Source: an uncultured Candidatus Binatia bacterium (GTDB lineage Bacteria; Desulfobacterota; Binatia; Bin18). Taken from it: a stretch of 64,000 bases of DNA. The position numbers and the translations under genes were made by a program. The stretch spans positions 2,909,338-2,973,337 of the forward strand of contig OY282457.1 in NCBI GenBank assembly GCA_958296235.1. Reading direction: 5' to 3'. The notes under the pieces were generated by a model, which was given only the letters and a program-made list of their open reading frames with translations, was not told the origin of the DNA and searched no databases. Shown one piece after another: positions 42,362 through 49,344 of the stretch (position 1 is the first letter of the stretch; every line of letters begins with the position of its first letter).

Positions 42362-43819
42362 TCACTTGCCACTCTCCTTGTCGCGTTTGGCCGCGGTCCA
42401 GCCTTCCCGTATTTCTTCCTGACGCCGATTAAAGACCAGCGCGCCGGCAGGCACATCCTGCCGGACTGTGGTTGCGGTGGCAATATACGCGTCGTCGTTG
42501 ACCGTCAGCGGGGCAACCAGGGTCGTATCCGAGCCGACCTGGACGCGGTCTCCAATTCTGGTTTGATGCTTGCGGAAGCCGTCGTAGTTGCAGGTAATCG
42601 TGCCGGCGCCGATATTGGCCTCGCGGCCGATTTCAGCGTCGCCAATATAGGCCAGATGTTTGGCCTTGGTACGCTCGCCGATGGTGGATTTTTTGACCTC
42701 AACGAAATTGCCGACCTCGGCGTGGGAAGCCAGAACGGCCCCGCCCCGCATATGCGAAAACGGCCCGGCTGAAGAGTTGTCGCCGAGCTGGCTGTCACTC
42801 AGCACAACCGAGAAATAGATGCGGACATTATCGCCGATGGTACAGTTCTCAATATAGGCGTTGCCGTCGATCCGGCAGTTCGACCCGATGACGGCCTTGC
42901 CTTTAATATGGGTGTTCGGACCAATAACTGTGTCCGGTCCGATGGTCGCTTCCTCACTCAGATAGACCGTCTGTGCATCCTCAAAGCTGACACCGGCGTC
43001 CATCCACTGCCGGCGAAGTTGTTCCTGGCGTGTTGTTTCCATACGAGCAAGCTCCTGTCGAGAATTCACCCCTTCGACTTCGTGACAGTCAGGCGCGAGC
43101 GCGGCCCGGGTCGGGAGTCCGGCCTGGACTGCCGCGGCCACAATGTCGGTCAGATAATATTCGCCCTGGGCATTTGTGGGTTGGAGACGGTCGAGCGCGG
43201 AAAAGAGAAAGTCGGCTGCAACGCAGTATATCCCGGTGTTGATTTCCCGGACGCTGCGCTCCCGGACCGAGGCGTCACGCGCCTCCACAATGCGGACCAC
43301 TTGGCCGTTGGCGCGGCGTATGACACGCCCGTACTGAGCGGGGTCGGCGCGCTGGGCGGTCAGGACCGACAGCGTCGCCCGGTGCGCGTGGTGCTCCGCG
43401 ACAAAGCGCGCCAGCGTCTGGGGCGTGAGCAGGGGGACGTCGCCGGAGACAATCAGAATATCCCCCCGAAAGCCGGCAAACTGCTCTGTGGCCGCGCGGA
43501 CCGCATCGCCGGTCCCACGCTGCTCTTTTTGAAGCGCAAAGACCACCCCGTCTTCCCGACACGCCTCTTGAACCGTGGCGGCCTGATGACCAACCACGAC
43601 AACCAGGCGACTGGGGTGGAGACCGCGGCAGGTCTGAATGACCCGCGTCAGGAGGGGTTTTCCGGCAAGATGGTGCAGCACCTTGGCCCGCTCGGAACGC
43701 ATGCGCGTCCCCTTGCCCGCAGCCAGAACGATAACGCCCAGGTGTTGCGCCTGTTGTTGGTACGGTTCAGCCACGTCAACCCGCCCATGCCTCTGCATAC
43801 GACCGTTCGTTTCTGTCAT
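42362..43819 (-). CDS. glmU: Bifunctional GlmU: UDP-N-acetylglucosamine pyrophosphorylase / glucosamine-1-phosphate N-acetyltransferase
   Basis: A 485-residue enzyme that makes UDP-GlcNAc. The N-terminal uridyltransferase has VIVLAAGKGTRMRSERAKVLH, and the C-terminal left-handed beta helix has hexapeptide repeats (VIGSNCRIDGNAYIENCTIG) with the acetyltransferase site NYDGFRKHQT and RRQEEIREGW at the end. The start is somewhat uncertain: ATG at 43819 is used, while ATG at 43798 is in frame; neither has a strong ribosome site. The product supplies the same pathway as glmS downstream. Confidence 0.96.
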   Translation of the reverse strand: MTETNGRMQRHGRVDVAEPYQQQAQHLGVIVLAAGKGTRMRSERAKVLHHLAGKPLLTRVIQTCRGLHPSRLVVVVGHQAATVQEACREDGVVFALQKEQRGTGDAVRAATEQFAGFRGDILIVSGDVPLLTPQTLARFVAEHHAHRATLSVLTAQRADPAQYGRVIRRANGQVVRIVEARDASVRERSVREINTGIYCVAADFLFSALDRLQPTNAQGEYYLTDIVAAAVQAGLPTRAALAPDCHEVEGVNSRQELARMETTRQEQLRRQWMDAGVSFEDAQTVYLSEEATIGPDTVIGPNTHIKGKAVIGSNCRIDGNAYIENCTIGDNVRIYFSVVLSDSQLGDNSSAGPFSHMRGGAVLASHAEVGNFVEVKKSTIGERTKAKHLAYIGDAEIGREANIGAGTITCNYDGFRKHQTRIGDRVQVGSDTTLVAPLTVNDDAYIATATTVRQDVPAGALVFNRRQEEIREGWTAAKRDKESGK

Positions 43820-43835
43820 CCAACCAGCGTTCTTC

Positions 43836-44936
43836 TTAATCCGCGGCGTGCAGCCGATCCGGGAGTTGTTCAAACCAGGGCCGGACCAGGGTTTCGTTGA
43901 TGGAATACGTATAGGCGTGCCCCCAGTCGGGCAGCTCCGTATAGCTGACGTGGGCAAAGTCCTGTCCCTCTAAGAAATCTTGGGCCATGCGCGCCGAGGA
44001 GACCGGGAAAATAAAATCCTTTGCGCCGTGGACAATGAAGATGGGCAGGGCCGTCGCCTGTTTGTAATCGAGCCAGGGCGGGAGGACCCCGGCAATCGGG
44101 GCGATGCCCGCAAAGAGCTTGGAGCAACTGATACCGAGCGCGTACGAGAACGTCCCGCCGTCGGACAGACCGCTGACCAGAATGCGGCTCGTATTCACCG
44201 CGTATTCATCCATGACCGTTTCGAGCATGGACAGAATGGAGCGCACGTCGAGGCCGGGCTGCTGAATGGACCAGGTCTGGCCCAAAGATTTGGGCGAGAG
44301 GAGAATATAGCCCCGACTCTTGGCCGTTCTGAGCCAGGTCAGCAGATAGTCATCGCCGCGCCCGTGGCCGCCGTGGAGGGTAATCACCAGGGGCCAGCGT
44401 GTGTTGGGATCGTAGTTTTCGGGAACGTATACGGAATACTCGGCGTGTTTATTGGTCTGCTTGCGATGCATTACGCCGGTCTGAGCAGTATTGTCCGGGG
44501 CGGGTGTCTCAAGCTCGGTCTGCCGGGAGAAATCATCCGGCAAAAACCAGTACGGCTGAATGGGCGGCAGCTCGCCGCGCAGGCTGTACAACAGATATTT
44601 GCCCAGTGAAAACGCCCGTCGGCTCTGCATATAGGCGACAATGAAATTATGCGCCGACCCGGTGCGAAAGGACGTATAGGCGTCGTCAAGATGTTCGAGC
44701 GCCTCCAGCCAGTGTGTATGGAAGGCGGCCCGTTCCGGCGGGACTTCCAGGCGCTCGTTCTGCGCGTTGATGACAGAAAAGAGATCACCCACCTGTTCGA
44801 CCAGCTCGGCCTGATGCTGGGGGATTTTGCCCAAATGAATCTGCTCCTGGAGCGCCTCAAAGGTCCGCAGGAAGCCCAGAATCCGTTCGGCCTGGCGGGT
44901 TGTCGTCTCCTGATAGTGTTCCGCAACGCTTGCCAT
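43836..44936 (-). CDS. Alpha/beta hydrolase, carboxylesterase/phospholipase type
   Basis: A 366-residue protein with about 160 N-terminal helical residues and a C-terminal alpha/beta hydrolase. YVPENYDPNTRWPLVITLHGGHG gives the oxyanion region, ILVSGLSDGG the nucleophile Ser, GAKDFIFPV the Asp and DWGHAYT the His. No signal peptide. GGGAGG upstream places the start at 44936. It is 16 bp ahead of glmU and would be co-transcribed with it, though a link to amino-sugar metabolism is not established. It is divergent from selA. Confidence 0.8.
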   Translation of the reverse strand: MASVAEHYQETTTRQAERILGFLRTFEALQEQIHLGKIPQHQAELVEQVGDLFSVINAQNERLEVPPERAAFHTHWLEALEHLDDAYTSFRTGSAHNFIVAYMQSRRAFSLGKYLLYSLRGELPPIQPYWFLPDDFSRQTELETPAPDNTAQTGVMHRKQTNKHAEYSVYVPENYDPNTRWPLVITLHGGHGRGDDYLLTWLRTAKSRGYILLSPKSLGQTWSIQQPGLDVRSILSMLETVMDEYAVNTSRILVSGLSDGGTFSYALGISCSKLFAGIAPIAGVLPPWLDYKQATALPIFIVHGAKDFIFPVSSARMAQDFLEGQDFAHVSYTELPDWGHAYTYSINETLVRPWFEQLPDRLHAAD

Positions 44937-45024
44937 AGTCCGCCTCCCTTGTCTGTCGCACGAGGCTAGCAGTTCGGCTTTCGCAGTTGCAAGGGGGAAG
45001 GCCGTGTGACAAGCTGCCACGGGT

Positions 45025-46401
45025 ATGACAACCCCGGCCTCCAAGGCCCTCCTGCGCACCCTGCCCTCTGTGGAAAAACTGCTGGCAGCGTCAGCGCTTC
45101 AGCCCGTCCTGGAACGCTACAACCGAACCTATATCACCGACCTGATTCGTCAGGTGTTGGAGACGCTGCGTCAAGACATGATGTCCGGCGTCCATACCGC
45201 TCCGCTTGCCGAGCGCGACCTGATCGAGCGCATTACAACCCGGCTCCGGCGCTCGGACCAATCTCCGCTGCGTTCGGTCATCAATGCCACCGGCACGGTG
45301 CTGCATACCAACCTGGGGCGCGCCCTGCTGGCCCAGGCTGCCATAGACGCCGTGGTCCGGGCGGCGTCCACACCCGTGACGCTCGAATACGACGTGTCTC
45401 GGGCCGGTCGCGGCGACCGGGACGACCTGGTCGAGGCTGACCTGACGGCCCTGACCGGCGCGGAAGCGGCCACAGTGGTGAATAATAATGCGGCCGCGGT
45501 GTTATTGGCGCTCAACACGCTGGCGGAAGGGCAAGAAGGAATTGTATCCCGCGGGGAGCTGATTGAGATCGGCGGCTCTTTCCGCATCCCGGAGGTCATG
45601 CGCAAGAGCGGCGTGGCGCTGCGCGAGGTCGGTACGACCAACCGCACCCATCCGCGCGATTATGCCGGCGCCATCTCGGCCCGAACCGGAGTTCTGCTCA
45701 AGGTGCATACCAGCAATTATCGGGTCGTGGGTTTCACCGCCGAGGTTGGCCTGGAAGAGCTGGTTGCCATCGGGCAGGAGCATGGTGTCCCGGTCATGGA
45801 GGACCTGGGAGCCGGGGCGCTGATTGATCTGGCGCACTACGGGCTACCCAGGGAACCGGTTGTGGCCGAGCGGGTCGCCCAAGGCGCGGATGTAGTCACC
45901 TTTAGCGGCGATAAACTCCTTGGTGGTCCGCAGGCCGGGCTTATTGTGGGACGCAAAATCTGGGTAGACAAGATCAAAAAGAATCCGCTCAAACGGGCGT
46001 TGCGCCTCGACAAGCTGACGCTGGCGGCCCTGAGCGCAACCCTGCGCCTGTACCGCCGTTCACCCCAGTTGCAGCGCGACCTGCCCACCCTGCGCTGGTT
46101 GACTCGTCCGCTGAACGACATGGCGGCCCTGGCGGCCCTGGCGGTTCCGCTTATCCAGCAGGCGCTTGGCAGTGCATTCTCTTTGAGTGTCGAGGAGGCA
46201 ACCGCCCAGATCGGCAGCGGGGCGCTACCGGAAGAGGAACTTCCCAGCACGGTCATTGCGGTGCGGCATCGCAAACTGTCCGCAGCAAAAATAGCCCAGC
46301 GTTTTCGGCAGGCAGAGCCTCCCATCCTGGGCCGGATTCACAACGATACGTTTCTGCTTGATCTGCGCGGTATTTTTGATCCGCAGGATTTGGTTCCGTG
46401 A
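45025..46401 (+). CDS. selA: L-seryl-tRNA(Sec) selenium transferase
   Basis: A 458-residue PLP enzyme that converts seryl-tRNA(Sec) to selenocysteyl-tRNA(Sec) using selenophosphate. LPSVEKLLAA at the N-terminus, VINATGTVLHTNLGRALL, ATVVNNNAAAVLLALNTLA, VKVHTSNYRVVGF-like LLKVHTSNYRVVGF, and TFSGDKLLGGPQAG with the PLP Lys are canonical, and the length matches SelA decamers. The gene for its substrate, tRNA-Sec, lies about 560 bp downstream on the other strand. selB and selD are not in the window. Confidence 0.96.
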   Translation: MTTPASKALLRTLPSVEKLLAASALQPVLERYNRTYITDLIRQVLETLRQDMMSGVHTAPLAERDLIERITTRLRRSDQSPLRSVINATGTVLHTNLGRALLAQAAIDAVVRAASTPVTLEYDVSRAGRGDRDDLVEADLTALTGAEAATVVNNNAAAVLLALNTLAEGQEGIVSRGELIEIGGSFRIPEVMRKSGVALREVGTTNRTHPRDYAGAISARTGVLLKVHTSNYRVVGFTAEVGLEELVAIGQEHGVPVMEDLGAGALIDLAHYGLPREPVVAERVAQGADVVTFSGDKLLGGPQAGLIVGRKIWVDKIKKNPLKRALRLDKLTLAALSATLRLYRRSPQLQRDLPTLRWLTRPLNDMAALAALAVPLIQQALGSAFSLSVEEATAQIGSGALPEEELPSTVIAVRHRKLSAAKIAQRFRQAEPPILGRIHNDTFLLDLRGIFDPQDLVP

Positions 46402-46437
46402 CGCGAAAGATCGCAATGCTGGACCAATAAAGGGGTA

Positions 46438-46689
46438 TTAGAGGTCCGCTCTATTCGTAACGACTTCAGGCTTGGGCGGGTGTGGAGGTTCAAGGACTTC
46501 GAGTTCAGGAAACGGGGTAAAATCCTTAATGGCATAGAATTCTGCTAAGACCTGCGGGACGACACACAACCCGGCCTCACTTGCCTGGGCATGGTCAGTA
46601 GGGTGAGCGCTGGCGGGATACAACGGATGGTCACGAAAGAAGGAATAGACGAGGACATTCGTGTCCACGAGGACGAGCTCAGTTGTCAT
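46438..46689 (-). pseudogene. Truncated PIN-domain toxin (VapC-like)
   Basis: An 83-residue frame starting LVLVDTNVLVYSFFRDHPLY with the first catalytic Asp, and containing VVPQVLAEFYAI with the Glu. Full PIN toxins have about 130 residues and further acidic residues, which are missing: after FYAI the sequence turns into a Pro-rich tail (VLEPPHPPKPEVV). It overlaps the antitoxin's stop by 11 bp as in active pairs. The loss lies next to the selA 3' end. The protein is probably inactive. Confidence 0.6.
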
Positions 46690-46867
46690 CCTCCTCGTAC
46701 AGTTCCTTCCGGCTCAATGTCCCGTACACAGTCCCAGCCCGCACACCGAGCTGTATGCGCTCATGGCCATTGGCCCTCGTACCGGCCAGTTTCCGGGCCA
46801 TCTCGGCGACTGCCTCCAACCCGCGGGCAACCGGTTCAGGGAGGTCTTTGACATCAATGGTTTCCAT
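46679..46867 (-). CDS. Antitoxin of the PIN pair
   Basis: A 62-residue protein (METIDVKDLPEPVARGLEAV, then VYGTLSRKELYEEDD). This is the common short antitoxin form seen directly before PIN toxins: a first strand, one helix, and a tail that would plug the toxin. The ATG at 46867 is used; frames running further upstream read through tRNA-Sec and are artefacts. Confidence 0.65.
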   Translation of the reverse strand: METIDVKDLPEPVARGLEAVAEMARKLAGTRANGHERIQLGVRAGTVYGTLSRKELYEEDDN

Positions 46868-46960
46868 ATCCTGGTCTCTCTCGTGTCTCTCCTCTACAGT
46901 GTGCGTTATATTCCCCACAATGCCGCCAGAATTCTTCTGGCCATGCCAGTCCGAGGGAAG

Positions 46961-47056
46961 TGGCGGAGAAGGGATGGAGTCGAACCATCCGCGCAACATT
47001 ACGCCACGCAACTCGGTTTTGAAGACCGGTACGGCCACCGGGCCGTATCCTTCCCC
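46961..47056 (-). tRNA. selC: tRNA-Sec, anticodon UCA
   Basis: On the minus strand a 96-base cloverleaf folds as a selenocysteine tRNA. The acceptor stem is 8 bp (GGGGAAGG with CCTTCTCC), followed by discriminator G and encoded CCA. The D arm is long (ACGGCC/GGCCGT with a 4-base loop). The anticodon loop CTTCAAA carries UCA at 47020-47022. A long variable arm is followed by a GGTTCGACTCC T arm. The 8-bp acceptor and 6-bp D stem are specific to bacterial tRNA-Sec. It inserts Sec at UGA with SelB and a SECIS element. selA ends about 560 bp away. Confidence 0.95.
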
Positions 47057-47064
47057 GTAGGGGG

Positions 47065-47093
47065 AATTTACCGGGTTTTGCGTCTCACAGGAA
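47065..47093 (-). promoter_or_regulatory. Possible promoter of tRNA-Sec
   Basis: On the minus strand, TAAATT lies 8 bases before the tRNA 5' end, with TTCCTG 17 bases further upstream. The -35 match is weak. In both later copies of this region the -10 reads CAAATT, consistent with loss of function there. Confidence 0.35.
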
Positions 47094-47113
47094 GATGGGG
47101 GTAGTGTCCGAAA

Positions 47114-47142
47114 TTGACAGGCTCACAGGAAGATTTTATAGC
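47114..47142 (+). promoter_or_regulatory. Promoter within the repeat unit (copy 1)
   Basis: TTGACA at 47114-47119, a 17-base spacer, and TATAGC at 47137-47142. The -35 is perfect and the -10 matches 4 of 6. It would start transcription about 20 bases before the coiled-coil ORF. Confidence 0.65.
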
Positions 47143-47167
47143 GGAGGACTGAAGGGAGAGGAGCGGT

Positions 47168-47434
47168 ATGGCCGGCCAGACAAACATTCATAAAAAGATG
47201 GATAAAGTTCTGCAAAAGCTGGCGACGCTGGAAGCGAACGATAAGGGATTGGCCAAGCAGCCCAACTATCTGGCACAACTGGTCGTGCTGGCCAAGCAAG
47301 ACTCCGCTCGCCAGCATCAGGAGTCCCAGACGCTGTTGCACGACATGGGGCAAATGCTCCTGGAAGTCAGAAAATCCTCGGCTCGAACCGAGGAACGGGT
47401 AGCGGAGATACTCGCGGAAACGCGCCGGCACTAA
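47168..47434 (+). CDS. Small coiled-coil protein of the repeat unit
   Basis: An 88-residue, strongly helical protein (KKMDKVLQKLATLEANDKGL, then SARTEERVAEILAETRRH) with a GGAGAGGAG ribosome site. No family is recognised; the heptad-like pattern suggests oligomerisation. A second copy at 48990 is broken by one stop codon, so this is the only intact copy. It is driven by the promoter at 47114. Confidence 0.55.
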   Translation: MAGQTNIHKKMDKVLQKLATLEANDKGLAKQPNYLAQLVVLAKQDSARQHQESQTLLHDMGQMLLEVRKSSARTEERVAEILAETRRH

Positions 47435-47478
47435 GCCATGATGGATACTCGTTTGTGAGAAACGACAGTGGAGGGAAT

Positions 47479-47715
47479 ATGAGAGAATCGAGTGGAGCAA
47501 CAATCGAAGCCCCAGTTGAACTGGTGACCTCTATTGCCGATCTACAGTTTCCTCAGAAAATCGATACGCATCTTCAGATATTGATGGATCGGAATACAGA
47601 GGGTCGCCTATCGGAAGCGGAACGAGCGGAACTCGAAGCCTTGGTGGAGCTGAGTGAAACGATCTCCCTCCTCCGCGTTCAGGCTTTGCGCGCATTAGGT
47701 CGAACCGTGCCATGA
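47479..47715 (+). CDS. Small protein upstream of an HNH endonuclease
   Basis: A 78-residue protein, helical, with FPQKIDTHLQILMDRNTEGR and LSEAERAELEALVELSETIS. This form is often found directly before small HNH proteins. GGAGG precedes the ATG at 47479, and its stop overlaps the HNH start (ATGA). It may be an antitoxin- or immunity-like partner; that is inference. Confidence 0.6.
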   Translation: MRESSGATIEAPVELVTSIADLQFPQKIDTHLQILMDRNTEGRLSEAERAELEALVELSETISLLRVQALRALGRTVP

Positions 47716-48044
47716 AGCGTGCACGAACCGAGATTCAGCGGCAGGTTGAAACTCGGGCTTGGCAACGTTGTGAATATTGCCGGATGCACCAGTCCTTACA
47801 AGGAGCCTCTTTCCACATCGAACACATAATCCCAACCTCTTTGGGAGGGACAGACGGACTGGATAATCTTGCGTGGGCCTGCCCTGGCTGTAATCTCAAA
47901 AAGTCAAACCGAATAAGAGCTAGAGCTTTAACAGGACATTCCTGGCATAGGAGAGGAAGTGGTGGAGAAGGGATGGAGGCGAACCATCCGCGCAACTCGG
48001 TTTTGAAGACCGGTGCGGCCACCGGGCCGTATCCTTCCCCGTAG
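47712..48044 (+). CDS. HNH endonuclease, 3' end replaced by tRNA-Sec-derived sequence
   Basis: A 110-residue frame. The first 80 residues form an HNH domain: CEYC at 19-22, FHIEHIIPTSLGG with the catalytic His, and ACPGCNLKKSN. From about residue 81 the frame enters the degenerate tRNA-Sec copy (GEGMEANHPRNSVLKTGAA), so the true C-terminus has been lost. The catalytic core is complete, so residual activity is possible. It is translationally coupled to the preceding small gene. Confidence 0.7.
   Translation: MKRARTEIQRQVETRAWQRCEYCRMHQSLQGASFHIEHIIPTSLGGTDGLDNLAWACPGCNLKKSNRIRARALTGHSWHRRGSGGEGMEANHPRNSVLKTGAATGPYPSP
47960..48040 (-). pseudogene. tRNA-Sec pseudogene lacking the variable arm
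   Basis: An 81-base copy of the tRNA-Sec at 46961-47056. Acceptor stem, D arm, anticodon loop with UCA, and CCA are preserved. Fifteen bases covering most of the variable arm are missing; in the intact gene this segment is flanked by direct TTGCG repeats, so the loss is explained by recombination between them. The T loop also differs (TTCGCC for TTCGAC), and the upstream -10 is altered. Confidence 0.85.
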
Positions 48045-48045
48045 G

Positions 48046-48110
48046 GGGAATTTGCCGGGTTTTGTGTCTTACGGGAAGATGGGGGTAGTGTCCGAAATTG
48101 ACAGGCTCAC
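48046..48110. repeat. Direct repeat R2 (left border of the ribbon-helix-helix cassette)
   Basis: Sixty-five bases matching 47064-47129 and 48885-48949. It ends inside the promoter: the -35 TTGACA is kept but the -10 is replaced by cassette sequence. Confidence 0.8.
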
Positions 48111-48313
48111 GAGTCTTCTTGTTCGCCACCAGAAATAGCATTAGGGTCACTAGAGGTTTCAACTTCAATCTTACCTCTCTCGCCCCAATGGAAAATAAAT
48201 CGGAAATTCTTGTTCTTGAAAACCACAGCGTAGAGAAATATTCCTACCCCTACCCCAATAGAAAAACTGATGGGATCAAATGTGAAACCTGTGGGGAACA
48301 GGCTCTCGAACAT
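48107..48313 (-). CDS. Small membrane protein of the ribbon-helix-helix cassette
   Basis: A 68-residue protein with one hydrophobic segment (FSIGVGVGIFLYAVVF) and a soluble acidic C-terminus (SSDPNAISGGEQEDS). The ATG at 48313 follows the stop of the upstream gene; a TTG at 48340 is an overlapping alternative. The 3' end lies at the boundary with the repeat. Unknown function. Confidence 0.45.
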   Translation of the reverse strand: MFESLFPTGFTFDPISFSIGVGVGIFLYAVVFKNKNFRFIFHWGERGKIEVETSSDPNAISGGEQEDS

Positions 48314-48317
48314 CCTC

Positions 48318-48554
48318 TTAAGCAGCCCGCTCTTCCACAAGTGATTCTAGTTGAGGGAACACAACTTCTACTTGAGAGGAATCATTTCTCTCAAGTACGA
48401 TTTTGTTCTTATTTTCGTATTTTTCGTTTGCGAGCCACCGGAGAACACCAAGAGCATGGTTAACTACTTCACCCCTAGACTTAGCATTGAGAATTTCTTT
48501 CAATGTGTCTAGCTCTTTCACTGCTGCATCAGAAAATTCAAATTGGATTCGCAT
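48318..48554 (-). CDS. Ribbon-helix-helix (CopG-like) protein
   Basis: A 78-residue protein. MRIQFEFSDAAVKELDTLKE followed by AKSRGEVVNHALGVLRWL matches a ribbon-helix-helix DNA-binding fold: one strand and two helices with the SR.EVV.HA turn. Such proteins are usually autoregulators or antitoxins. It is the middle gene of a three-gene minus operon. Confidence 0.65.
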   Translation of the reverse strand: MRIQFEFSDAAVKELDTLKEILNAKSRGEVVNHALGVLRWLANEKYENKNKIVLERNDSSQVEVVFPQLESLVEERAA

Positions 48555-48564
48555 AATTCATATT

Positions 48565-48714
48565 TCAATCAGAGTCAGCGATAGGGCCGATCCTTGTTTC
48601 TTGTTCAATTTTCTCCAAAGGCAGGATTTCCTTCGGGGCGTGCGGTTTCTCCTCAATCTCTAGCGGCGTTCCATCAACTTGACCCCCATCTTCTACATGG
48701 TTTTTTTGTTCCAC
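48565..48714 (-). CDS. Short acidic protein at the head of the ribbon-helix-helix operon
   Basis: A 49-residue frame on the minus strand starting with GTG at 48714 behind GGGGAGG, beginning VEQKNHVEDGGQVDG and ending ETRIGPIADSD; 10 bp separate its TGA from the ribbon-helix-helix start. The composition is coding-like and acidic. A 27-codon frame in another phase, starting ATG near 48751 with its own AGGGAGG, overlaps it and could be a leader. No family recognised. Confidence 0.45.
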   Translation of the reverse strand: MEQKNHVEDGGQVDGTPLEIEEKPHAPKEILPLEKIEQETRIGPIADSD

Positions 48715-48787
48715 TACATAACCTCCCCGTCATCACATGGGTCTTTCTGCCATACATCGTATTCCCTCCCTTTCCAAAGACCCTTAA

Positions 48788-48816
48788 ATGCTACCAATAA
48801 GAGAGTTTATTGTCAA
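48788..48816 (-). promoter_or_regulatory. Promoter of the ribbon-helix-helix operon
   Basis: On the minus strand, a perfect TTGACA (48811-48816), a 17-base spacer and TAGCAT (48788-48793) lie about 75 bases before the first start codon. The surrounding DNA is AT-rich and without genes on the plus strand. Confidence 0.6.
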
Positions 48817-48884
48817 TTAAGAACGCTTTTCATTCCTATAAAGCTCTCTGAATGCTCCCCTTCAGGTAGATATTACAGTCCAGA

Positions 48885-49282
48885 GGGAATTTGCCGGGTT
48901 TTGCGTCTCACAGGAAGATGGGGTAGTTGCCGAAATTGACAGGCTCACAGGAAGATTTTATAGCGGAGGACTGAAGGGAGAGGAGCGGTATGGCCAACCA
49001 GACAAACATTCATAAAAAGATGGATAAAATTCTGTAAAAGCTGGCGACGCTGGAAGCGAACGATAAGGGATTGGCCAAGCAGCCCAACTACCTGGCACAA
49101 CTGGTCGTGCTGGCCAAGCAAGACTCCGCTCGCCAGCATCAGGAGTCCCGGACGCTGTTGCACGACATGGGGCAAATGCTCTTGGAAGTCAGAAAATCCT
49201 CGGCTCGAACCGAGGAACGGGTAGCGGAGATACTCGCGGAAACGCGCCGGCCCTAAGCCATGATGGATACTCGTTTGTGAGA
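48885..49282. repeat. Repeat unit R3
   Basis: A second nearly complete copy of R1, including the promoter (TTGACA at 48936, TATAGC at 48959) and the coiled-coil ORF. Its first 65 bases form the right-hand direct repeat around the ribbon-helix-helix cassette. Confidence 0.88.
48990..49256 (+). pseudogene. Second copy of the coiled-coil ORF, with an internal stop
   Basis: Identical in length to the copy at 47168 and almost identical in sequence (start MANQTNIHKKMDK), but codon 16 is TAA where the intact copy has CAA. Only a handful of other differences exist, so the duplication is recent. Confidence 0.85.
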
Positions 49283-49344
49283 AGTGAATTCCCAACCTCA
49301 TCCGAATCCATAGGAAACAAAACCGCTCCTTGTTCGTGCTCTAC

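Larger units (their letters stand above)
47062..47460. repeat. Repeat unit R1 (tRNA-Sec 5' flank plus coiled-coil ORF)
   Basis: About 400 bp, from the base after the tRNA-Sec 5' end to tcgtttgtgagaa, is repeated almost identically at 48885-49282. Its first 65 bp occur a third time at 48046-48110. It contains a promoter and the 88-codon ORF. The three copies separate small gene cassettes. Confidence 0.9.

Noticed and set aside
46661..47104. Plus-strand frame ending near the tRNA-Sec
   Set aside because: It is antisense to the antitoxin and then reads through tRNA-Sec; ends such as GYPSP-like residues come from the tRNA.
46438..49300. CRISPR array as an explanation of the repeats
   Set aside because: Only three copies of unequal length (65-400 bp) with gene-bearing spacers; no short regular repeat and no cas genes.
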